This document shows positions 21,426 to 29,212 of a stretch of DNA of 29,212 nucleotides, one piece after another. The notes beneath the pieces are model-generated. The model was not told the DNA's origin and did not search any database. It saw only the letters and a list, made by a program, of their open reading frames with translations. How positions within the stretch are numbered: position 1 is the first letter of the stretch; every line of letters starts with the position of its first letter. This DNA is from Phlegmacium glaucopus (lineage: Eukaryota > Basidiomycota > Agaricomycetes > Agaricales > Cortinariaceae): contig MU130625.1 of assembly GCA_015039465.1 (NCBI GenBank), positions 13,626-42,837 of the forward strand, written 5' to 3'. The position numbers and the translations under genes were made by a program.

Positions 21426-21599
21426 TTATAGGGTAGATTCATCTCTAAAACCCTCAAGATCCATGATAAGTGCATCAATATGTTGTGCAGCCTGATTAAC
21501 AGCTGCTACATGACCATTTCGGTAAGCACTCTTGAGGATTTGAAGTGCCTCAAAGACCTCCACAGAAAGCCGGTTGCAGCGAGCTGCCCCCGTAATACC
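21426..21599 (-). pseudogene. hAT transposase C-terminal dimerisation end (natural 3' part)
   Basis: Minus-strand frame reading GGITGAARCNRLSVEVFEAL and then QILKSAYRNGH, ending at TAA 21428-21426. It is the expected continuation of the transposase body at 22354-25744. About ten codons (the usual ASERAFS part) are missing at the junction, where the inverted copy is inserted. The Cys in ARCNRLS replaces the usual Arg (CGC to TGC). Confidence 0.75.
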
Positions 21600-21601
21600 A
21601 C

Positions 21602-21775
21602 CATATTACAGGGGCAGCTCGCCGCAACCGGCTTTCTGTGGAGGTCTTTGAGGCACTTCAAATCCTCAAGAGTGCTTACCGAAATGGTCATGTAGCAGCT
21701 GTTAATCAGGCTGCACAACATATTGATGCACTTATCATGGATCTTGAGGGTTTTAGAGATGAATCTACCCTATAA
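21602..21775 (+). pseudogene. inverted duplicate of the hAT transposase C-terminus
   Basis: Mirror image of 21426-21599 on the plus strand; keeps ARRNRLSVEVFEALQILKSA and ends at TAA 21773-21775. No start or promoter of its own. Confidence 0.75.
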
Positions 21776-22353
21776 TTTACATTTTGTGTAGTAGAAAACA
21801 TGTATGATGTCCTTAAGTCAAATTCTTTATTTTTCTTGAAAATAGGTTCGGTTCACAGTTCATGAGTCTCTGAACCCTGAACCGAACTGTTTAGAACCAG
21901 AACCACCAGTTCAGTTCGTGGTTCAGGAGAAATGGTTGAACTGAACTGAGAGTCCAGTTCTAGGTTCAGAGAAAAGGCCTTGAGAACCGAACTGAACCGA
22001 ACTTTTCCATCACTATGAAATTCTACATGCATTTTCCATACATCTTATGTGTAAGTCTAAATCATCTATGTTTAACAAATTCAGTATTCCAGGTGAATAA
22101 TGAATTCAGTGATATGGATGTAAGCCATGTTGGGGTATTTTCAGCTGTGCATTTGCTGACTTTGTATCACTCCTGGAAGCCACCAATTCTGCAGGATGCA
22201 GAATTGTAATGCAGGATCATAAAAATCCGCATTTAGCAGAATAATTAATTCTTAAATAATTCTGCTGAGATGCAAAAAACAATTAAAATCCATCCAGATT
22301 TACAAATTCTGCCTGAATTTTACTTTTGGTAAAATTTTTACCTTTGCATGAAT

Positions 22354-25300
22354 GATGAGCCTTGGATGCAAAGGTAGTCTCATGCAATCCGCTTCAGTGT
22401 GGGGTATTTTGCATTGGACTGATGCTAGAGTAAAAACATTAATATTAATGTGCTTGAAATTTCGCTCTGAATCACTTACTCCCCACCAACGTACCACATT
22501 ATCTGTGGGCTCAGGACCAGACTCCAGGTATTGCTTCAGTTCATTGCGAGGTGAGTCAGCCGATTTTTCTTCTTGTTGGAAAGACTGAACAGCTTCGAGG
22601 AGATAAGAGCCCCCATAGCGACGAATAGGTGCTGCTATAATCAATTTAAATTTGGGAACACAAGATAATTCATTATAAAATAAATTGTTTACCTTGAGTT
22701 GCACTTGAATCATGAACAGGAGTTGTGGAATTAATAGATGTTGGAGGGCTGTAATAATCATCAAACTAGAAGTAACAATTAATATCAGTTATATACTCAT
22801 CTGTGGCAACAAGACTTACAACTTCCTCAAGCCGGTTCATACCAGCGTGATACTGTTCCAGATCCCAGCGGTGTCAGCAGTAAAGATCCTTAACATTGGG
22901 ATCAAGCACTTTAAATCATACAAATGAGTAAGTATATAACATAAAATTTATGAGCTCTTACCCAGACAAATAAAATATGCAGCTGATGTATCATCTACCT
23001 TCCGGTACCACTTTTGGAAGCTAATAACACCCTCCATGATTGCGTCCTTGACTTCTCGATATTGTGGTTGAGTCACCATTGTTTCCCACTGCTTAATAAG
23101 AAACTTGAGGGAAGGAATAATCCGCCACACGGTTGGCGCATGTTCATTCGAAAATGTTTGTTGCACATCAGATGGTTCCTATATTAAATATGTTAACTTA
23201 ATAATATATATGTGGGCCTAATACGTACTCGAAGAACATTGCAAACAACTTCAAGCCTATCCCAATCTTTCTTGGTAAGTTGCAAATCGGCATACCCCCG
23301 ATTTTTTGTCAAATTTGGGACTTGCTCACTTGCATCTGCAAGCAAAACAAATTGATCAATGCCCTGAAAGTAGTTACATATTTCAATAACAATAGATAAC
23401 TACAGCAATGACTGACATGCCTTTCTTTGCATGATAACTCGCTCAAGAAACTTATAGAGTGATGCCCAACGTGTGCGGATCCATAAAAGAAGTTTGAGAG
23501 GTTGGATACCAACTTGAAGGCAGGATGACTTGAAAAAGGTTCGAGCTTGAGGTGACATTCAAATCTAAGAATTTAAGATATATCAGTAATTGTAGTTAAA
23601 GATCCCTACGCATACCTGTTTCACGAGAGCTAATGCCTTACCAAGTGCATCGCCCGGAGTAAACCCAACTTCATCATCACTATTCTCTTCATCGGCGTCA
23701 TCAGAAATATCTGGATCATCGAGATCAAAAGAACCTAAGGCATTATCAAGTTCATCAAGGTCGAGATCACCTGTGATACCAGTTGCCTTCTTAAGTGCGG
23801 CTCGCACTTTCTTGCGGACTTCCCTTGGCGAAGCAGGAGCAATAGTCTCCACGAAATGCTTGCAAGCAATGTGGAGTGAGTGTTCCATGCATCTGTGAGA
23901 TATGTAAGTAAAATTTAAAAAGAAAGACTGATATACGTACAGAATATCATGTTCTCGGGTTGTCCAACCCTCATCTCGTTCATCAAGAAGTTTCTCAAAT
24001 TGTCGGAGTGTTGTACCATTAACAGCTGCGCCATCGCAGGTAAACCAACCAACCTGAAGCTTGAGGTTAAAGATATAAATTGCATGTGAGAATTCATAAC
24101 TTACCTTGCCTCGAATCTCATATCGATCAACTGTATCAATCAAAATATTTGCCATATTTGCACCAGTGTGTCGACCTTCAATGGACTTGAAAGCAAGCTG
24201 CTCCATCTTAAGTTCCCAGTCCTTAGGAGAATTGGCTGGGGCACCAATGTAATGGCCAGTAATGGACAGGTATGGATCTCCAGGCTCTGAGGTCCATGCA
24301 TCGAACGTGAAAGATATTTTCAAAGGGATATTCTAACATAAATTACAAATGCATAAATTGTTCATTTCAAAAAAAAATAAACATACCTTTAGTGCGTTAA
24401 GAACTTTCTCCTCTGCAAGTTGAGCACGTCGAATAACCTCCGCCCTTACAGTCTTTCGTTTTGGTATATCTTTGTCAGAGAGACTGGGCCTACAGTAACG
24501 AAGCAAGGAATGGAACCCATCCCGCTCAACAAGTTGGAAAGCCTGAGTGAATATAAATTAGTTCCAATGTATTAGATGGTCGTTAAAATATATTACATAC
24601 CTCATCTTCCCGCACAACTAGCTCCACAATATAATCCATGAGGCCATTAGTTGTGAATGGCGGCTGCCTCGGTTCTCGGGTGATTATAGAATCTAAATTG
24701 CTTTGATGCAATCTACGAAATATATATAATTTATATAGAAATATAGAAATGTTTAGTTAGAACTTACCCATCGCTCGATTCGGTGGGGATTCTCGACAAA
24801 GCTCGAGGATGGGTTTGGATACCTAGAGTCTTGCATTTTTCAAGATATGCCTTGGTGTGATTTCCGTGTCTGAAGGAGTTATCAATTTAAATTCTGAAGG
24901 ATAGCTAATATAATAAAAAAGGCTCACCGCGCAATATGCATATGCAATGTAGAAGTGCTGCCGGTGAAGAAACACGCACTTCTCTTGACTGTGGGGTCAT
25001 CCCTAAATTTTACTAATGCATGAGCGTCTAGGTTAAGCTAGCAAAATTTTGCATACACGTACAGGCATATTTTGCACCAATGACCATCTGTTACCCTACC
25101 GCTGTCAGGATTTCGGTATTCCTTTTCACGTTTGAAGATAGTGCGAATATCAGCGGTTGTATCTTGAACGTTACGGCCACGAATTGCCTGTAAAAATAAA
25201 AATAAATTAGAGGCAAATACATTAAGATTGTATCAAAAACACTTACAGAATGGTCAGCGTCGGCCATAGCCTGAAGTGACTCGAACTCTGCTGTAGCTGT

Positions 25301-25744
25301 CTCATGGGCTTCTCCATCAGAGTCGATGGCCTCTGTATCAGTGGTATCGTTGTCACTGGTCAATAGCAGTGGTACCTCACCCTCATCTTCCGAGGTAATG
25401 ACAACTTTACAAGATATTCGACGAGATGGAGTGGATTTGGCCTTCCGCTTCTGATTATTCATTGCATTCTCCGGATCAAGAATACGTGCAGATGGGCGAG
25501 TGGTGCGTGCAGAGTGACGTGAGCCAGCAACAAGATTTGCTGGAAGAGCTTTCTTTGCAAAAAAAGATGCGATGCTTTTAGATGAAGATGAACCTTCAGC
25601 AGTGTTTCAGGGTGGAGGGGGTGAACACGAAGCCATGGGAGCATCATCGTCCTTGTCATATTGCCATTCAATCTCTGAGGCATCCTTAAGAGTACCATCA
25701 GGATGGACGGCACATCCAAGTTCGTCGATGCTGCTAGTAGCCAT
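22354..25744 (-). pseudogene. hAT-family transposase, interrupted and with two in-frame TGA codons
   Basis: Multi-exon transposase body. First exon 25744-25247 is acidic and disordered. A BED-type zinc finger follows (HWCKICL at about 25060, then TLHMHIARHGNHTKAY at about 24850-24930). The RNase H-like core has TFDAWTS (about 24300, first catalytic Asp) and CDGAAVN (about 24018-24050). A helical insertion contains CMEHSLHIACKHFVE. The hAT dimerisation start is VVRWWG, intron, HQSNAKYPTLKRIA. Breaks: TGA at 25609-25607, TGA at 22382-22380 where the family has Arg (RIA-R-DYL), a doubtful splice after the CKIC motif, and loss of the C-terminus after CIQGSS at 22354, where the inverted copy begins. 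Family role: cut-and-paste transposition with 8-bp target duplications. Probably inactive. Confidence 0.85.
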
Positions 25745-25842
25745 AGTGTAGGATATGGTTGTCGGTAGCAAGGAAACTGTTAAATTGTCAGCAATTTTCA
25801 TGCTGGAAAAAAACTTCAAATGAAAAAGGAAATATGAATGTA

Positions 25843-26012
25843 CCCATAATCTTGATCATCGCCTGAGATCACCATAAAATATATCTGAACGCTTAATCGT
25901 GAGCTCCTGAGTCCTGGCTCGGTACCCATAATCTGGATCATTACCTGAGATGACCGTAAAAGACAGCTGAACGCTCCCGATCCCATAATCTTGATCGTTG
26001 CCTGCGATGAGA
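25843..26012. repeat. three direct repeats in the hAT 5' untranslated region
   Basis: CCCATAATCTTGATCATCGC (25843), CCCATAATCTGGATCATTAC (25925) and CCCATAATCTTGATCGTTGC (25982) start related units continuing CCTGAGAT, the first two also sharing a CTGAACGCT tail. Spacing is 82 and 57 bp. They lie between the transposase start and the 5' terminus and could be transposase-binding or regulatory repeats. Confidence 0.65.
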
Positions 26013-26162
26013 TTTGAAGGTTTAAACTCCAAGTGAGAAGGCATCTACTCACGTGAAAATAAACGTGCGAGCAATAAAGTGAATGTATTGTTAGCGCGCC
26101 AATGTATTCACATAGGGGCACGATTTTTTAAATTCATACAAATCCTCATATTTCAATGGTTT

Positions 26163-26192
26163 GAATGGGTTCGAACCTGTTCGAACCCATTC
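26163..26192. repeat. perfect 13-bp inverted repeat in the hAT subterminal region
   Basis: GAATGGGTTCGAA (26163-26175) and TTCGAACCCATTC (26180-26192) are exact complements around a 4-bp spacer. It belongs to the GGTTC/GAACC-rich subterminal zone. Confidence 0.75.
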
Positions 26193-26314
26193 GGATACCC
26201 CCAAGTTCCCCAGAACCATGAACCGGACCTACAGTCCGGTTCAAGCATTTTCATGGAACCATGAACTGAACTTAAGGTTTGGTTCTGGACGGTTCAGGTT
26301 CGAACCGAAGTTCA

Positions 26315-26336
26315 GAACCGAACTTTTCCATCACTA
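26315..26336 (-). repeat. hAT terminal inverted repeat, 5' side
   Basis: Ends CCGAACTTTTCCATCACTA; reverse complement of the 3' terminus at 21186. Confidence 0.8.
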
Positions 26337-26344
26337 TGTAGAAA

Positions 26345-26995
26345 TGAGGATAGAGCATGTATGAATAAAATGAGGGAGAGGTGTTTGTGAACACATTCTG
26401 CTGTGTGCAGAATGTTATGTAACTACTCTAAATATAGCCAAGTGCAGAATTTGTGCAGAATTCATTACTATACTAGGAAGTTCAAAATATTTATAAATGG
26501 GTGTTTTTTGTGGGACTAAAAATGAATTTTTGGGGGGGTAGTGCACTATAAAAATATATTTCTGTGGAAATTTTTTTATAATATTATTATTAATAATGAA
26601 TACTTGGACAAGCATACAGGAGCATACAGGTCGCCCTGAGGGAGCTTGAGGGTACACAGGGTAGAGCTCTAGGCCTGCTCAATTAAGCAACCCACCATGT
26701 GCAAACGTGAGTCCATGAAGTGGACGTGTTTGGTAGAGCTCAATTATTACTAGCAGTCGACTTCGTCGACAAAATACCTTGCTGAGTAATTTTTTTTTTT
26801 TTTTTTCTTTTCGCAATAAATATAAGAGTTAAGAAATATAATCAATTGAATATATGTACTCTTCATATCCGCAGCGCTTAATACTCCCAATGTTTTGTCG
26901 GTAGTCATATAACATTATTCATTTCACCTTGGTCTGAGGACTATAATTGCTTAAAAGTTTTATATACACCCTAATTGCTGTTTAACTCACCAATT
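26345..26995. other. intergenic AT-rich stretch, right flank of the hAT
   Basis: No gene seen. The first 120 bp contain a small hairpin (ACATTCTGC 26393-26401 with GCAGAATGT 26407-26415) and further GCAGAATT copies near 26444-26463, resembling the AT-rich repeat left of the hAT. A poly-T run lies at about 26791-26806. Confidence 0.5.
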
Positions 26996-28327
26996 TTATT
27001 TCGTTGCCTTTCTTTTTTTTTTTATGGTGTTCACAGAGCTTGCTTCACCTTTGGTCGCTGTTGCTTCCTCATCATCGTCTATCGCTCTTTTCTTTCCTTC
27101 CGCTTTGGAGATTGAAGGCTGGCCTGATTCTCCTAGGTTCTTGGAAGTATTCGCATTTGTAAGGCTCAAATGGGCTGTGACTTCCGGGATGTTGATGGCC
27201 ATCCTGCCTTTACCGCCAGGGTCATTTGAAATAGTGGCTTCGAATGCCTTTGCTTTAGTTGCTGTGCCCGAATGAAAAGCCTTCACGGCTTCTAATTGGT
27301 TCCTATGCTTTGTGGGTGACCTTGGAAGCGTGACCAGGCCCTTCAACAGTTGACTTTTGTAAGGGGATGCGTTGCGCTTTGCATGTTCGAGAATTTTTAT
27401 TTGAGTGGCGATGGCGGTGAATGTGTTTCCCGCAATTCCGTTTGAATTTTTGTCTCTGATCGTGTAGTGTTTCAACTGGAAATATACCAGTACCAACGCT
27501 CCCTTTAGTGAAAATTTGTGATCTCGAACCTTAATAAAATTCCCGGCCTCGTCGAAAGCTGGTAATGGAGTTGCACGCCATTTGGGGATAATGGATTCGA
27601 ACGCGGTTTGGTAATTCTCTGAAATGGGGTACCCGTTCGTCCAGTCTTCATTATCTTGAGCTGCGTATTTGCTTATAAGTGGTATTTTTGTAAAAAGGAA
27701 ATGAGTACTCACAGTCGTATTCGAAATCCTCAATTAACATCATTGGTGTCAACAGTTATTCTGATAAAACAATGGAAAGTTTGGACTCACTCTCTTCTCA
27801 AACAGAGGCCATGAGAACTTCATGCCTATCTGTTCTCCGTCCACTACTAGGAAATGTTCAGGCTGCGGTCCTTCCCATATGGCTTTGTTTTGGAGTTTTT
27901 CAATGCGTTCAATTCCTGTTTTAAAGTCCGAATGGAATACCCCATCCGCAGGAGGCGCCACGAGCATGAATTGTGCTTTCGCTGTTTCCAATGCACCGCT
28001 ATTGAAGTTAGGACTGAAATTTCCATGTGCTTCCAGAAAAAGTCGTTTTGACGAAACGATTCCAACAACCGCACATGTTGCCCGCACAGTAGGCTTATCC
28101 TTATGGTCCTCTGGAGTCATCATAAGCTCATTTTGACGTGAACTCTTCAGCCATGTGAGCTGAGACTCGAATTCGTCCGAAGTGATATAGGTCGGGGTGT
28201 TCATCAAGTCCGCTCTCGTCCATGCCGCGCTGAAATCGGACTCACGGGAAGACGAGGTACTTTTGGGAAAGTTTACATTAATCGCTCACTCCATATGACG
28301 TTGGATAACTTACTCTGAAGATTCCAT
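26996..28327 (-). CDS. hypothetical protein with basic C-terminal tail
   Basis: Model: 28327-28314, 28259-27791, 27728-27713 and 27660-26996, with phases in agreement and 387 residues from the ATG at 28327. The frame extends further upstream (VIVISFPKSHRKPALPVDHP) without a clear ATG, so a 5' exon may be missing. No family recognised. The middle is folded-looking (FLVVDGEQIGMKFSWPLFEK; DHKFSLKGALVLVYFQLKHY). The last 60 residues are charged and end KKKRKATK, a likely nuclear localisation signal. The tiny 16-nt exon 27728-27713 is inferred from phase. It lies alone between repeats, which suggests a lineage-specific gene. Function unknown. Confidence 0.6.
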
Positions 28328-28599
28328 AGGTTTGCCGACGGGATGGTCTACGGGGAGAGCAGGTTTCCGGTGGCTTTTTGGGAAGGAAATAACAATCACA
28401 GGTGGTCGTCCCCCTTTGCTTTAATTTGTTCAAAATTTTATCTAAACGATACGATTATGATTGACGTCATGGTCTTTATTTAGTTTTATTTTGTAGCATT
28501 TTTGAAGAATGCAATCATTCAAAAAGAAATGCAACGGTCAAATATGCAGGCCTTTCAAGTATGGTCATTTGTTTTGCACCATTGGTTGTTGATGAGAAG
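28328..28599. other. upstream region of the hypothetical gene
   Basis: Possibly holds a 5' exon near 28330-28420 (open minus-strand frame up to a candidate acceptor near 28422) and the promoter. Nothing else seen. Confidence 0.35.
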
Positions 28600-29150
28600 T
28601 ATTCTTTGTCTCATTTGATCGGTCTTAATCCTTATATTTCATTTTTTCACTCTTAGCCCACATTTTATGGTCAAAAGTCCGGTTTGTCACTTTGAATAAT
28701 TTTTTTTTTTTTCTTTCCATGTCTCTGATTTTGTGTTGTCTTAACTCGACGTCGCTCTGTCCTCATAATTATGCTCGTTACGGCCATCATTTGCATCTTG
28801 GAAACATTCATTACCCGTTCTCACCGCGGATGAGTCCCAAGATCAGGTACCGATCGCAAACATTCCTTGTCTCTTGGTGATCGGTCTTTGATCATTCTTT
28901 GCAATCTAAAAAAGGGGGGTTTTTTTTTTCTTCATTGTTAGTCTACGTTGCAAGGTCAAGATGGGCCATTGGGACTTGGAAAATTTTATCCTTTCTTTCT
29001 TCATGGCTGTGTTGCTGTGGGATTTTGTGCTGTCTTTCCCTAGTGTGTCTCTAGCCCATGCTCGTTATGGCCATCATTTCCATCTTGGCAATGTTGTTCA
29101 TGTATTCTCATCCCCAATGCAACGTGTGCAGTCTTTCATCGCAGTGGATG
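28600..29150. repeat. two diverged tandem repeat units
   Basis: Unit 1 (about 28600-28865) and unit 2 (about 28866-29150) share the order TTGTCTC..TGATCGGTCTT, a long T run, a TTTTGTGxTGTC core, ATGCTCGTTAcGGCCATCAT (28771 and 29057), and a following CATCTTGG. Identity is moderate with indels; the offset grows from about 264 to 286 bp. No coding sequence recognised in either. Confidence 0.65.
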
Positions 29151-29212
29151 GAACTGCTTATCAGCTTATCGTAATCAGACAACTTATGGCTTTTAGAGTT
29201 GTTGAAGATACA

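Larger units (their letters stand above)
20848..22353. repeat. 1.5-kb near-perfect palindrome (inverted duplication of hAT 3' end)
   Basis: Position p pairs with 43201-p with no indel in the stretches I compared from 20848/22353 to the axis between 21600 and 21601, so each arm is 753 bp. Arms differ at only a few sites, mostly transitions (for example GCAGAACTGG versus GCAGAATTGG, and TGC versus CGC in the coding part). From the centre outward each arm holds the last 50-odd codons of a hAT transposase, its 3' end rich in GGTTC/GAACC motifs, the hAT terminus (21186 and 22015), then 338 bp of the AT-rich flank. The outer end of the right arm joins the body of the same hAT at 22353/22354. Confidence 0.9.
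21186..26336 (-). mobile_element. hAT DNA transposon, self-interrupted
   Basis: Both ends carry TAGTGATGGAAAAGTTCGG (plus strand at 21186; as reverse complement ending at 26336), fitting the YARNG start of hAT elements. Subterminal regions are full of GGTTC/GAACC repeats. The transposase reads on the minus strand. The flanks TGTAGAAT (21174-21181) and TGTAGAAA (26337-26344) match at 7 of 8 bases and may be the target duplication, although the left one is offset by four bases from the terminus. A 753-bp inverted copy of the element's own 3' end and flank (21601-22353) is inserted in the gene. The GCAGAATT motifs outside both ends suggest the hAT landed in an older AT-rich repeat. Confidence 0.82.

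Noticed and set aside
21480..21721. Overlapping 71-residue frames on both strands at the palindrome centre
   Set aside because: Each is the antisense of the hAT transposase C-terminus; they mirror each other only because the DNA is palindromic.
20848..22353. Palindrome as a pure assembly or amplification artefact
   Set aside because: The arms differ at several positions, mostly transitions, which an artefact would not create; a long-read check is still needed.
26163..26192. GGTTCGAACC motifs as tRNA-derived (SINE) B boxes
   Set aside because: They belong to the GAACC-rich subterminal repeats of the hAT, and no A box accompanies them.

Overview
The window is eukaryotic and fungal, most likely from an Agaricomycete (mushroom-type basidiomycete). 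Genes are dense and broken by many 49-82 nt GT-AG introns with short branch-point/acceptor tails, intergenic gaps are 150-300 bp, and the host genes (NOP4, profilin, TFIIIC 90-kDa-like subunit, Aim32-type ferredoxin, 2OG oxygenase, aldo/keto reductase) sit between transposable elements. I rebuilt the spliced models by eye from reading frame, splice signals and exon phase. No transcript data were available.

Left flank (1-3405): the first 477 codons of a Ty1/copia gag-pol on the minus strand, running off the window edge, preceded by a candidate LTR. Then come about 600 bp of unassigned sequence, a 620-bp AT-rich stretch bounded by 23-bp inverted repeats, and an unremarkable intergenic stretch.

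Host gene block (3406-20294): an Aim32/Apd1-type thioredoxin-like [2Fe-2S] protein (+); two tandem copies of an F-box gene (+), the first lacking its F-box; NOP4 (+, 8 exons, four RRMs), whose start codon and promoter were also copied by the F-box duplication; an unrecognised coiled-coil gene (-); profilin (+); a TFIIIC 90-kDa-like subunit (-, 14 exons); a prolyl-4-hydroxylase-like 2OG-Fe(II) oxygenase (+); and an aldo/keto reductase with a C-terminal membrane anchor (+). These are mostly unrelated housekeeping genes in divergent or convergent pairs; I see no pathway cluster.

Right flank (20295-29212): a nest of repeats. An AT-rich foldback element (20492-20892) is followed by a hAT DNA transposon (about 21186-26336, transposase on minus). 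The hAT carries an inverted duplicate of its own 3' end plus 338 bp of flanking DNA, making a 1.5-kb near-perfect palindrome (20848-22353, axis between 21600 and 21601) inside the transposase gene. The transposase also has two TGA codons, one (22380-22382) where an Arg codon is expected from the family. Beyond it are a lineage-type hypothetical gene (-, 26996-28327) and a diverged tandem repeat at the window end.

The most unusual item is the self-interrupted hAT with its hairpin-like 3' end. Next is the tandem duplication that placed a second NOP4 start and promoter upstream of the real gene. I found no convincing tRNA, rRNA, CRISPR or new enzymatic system.
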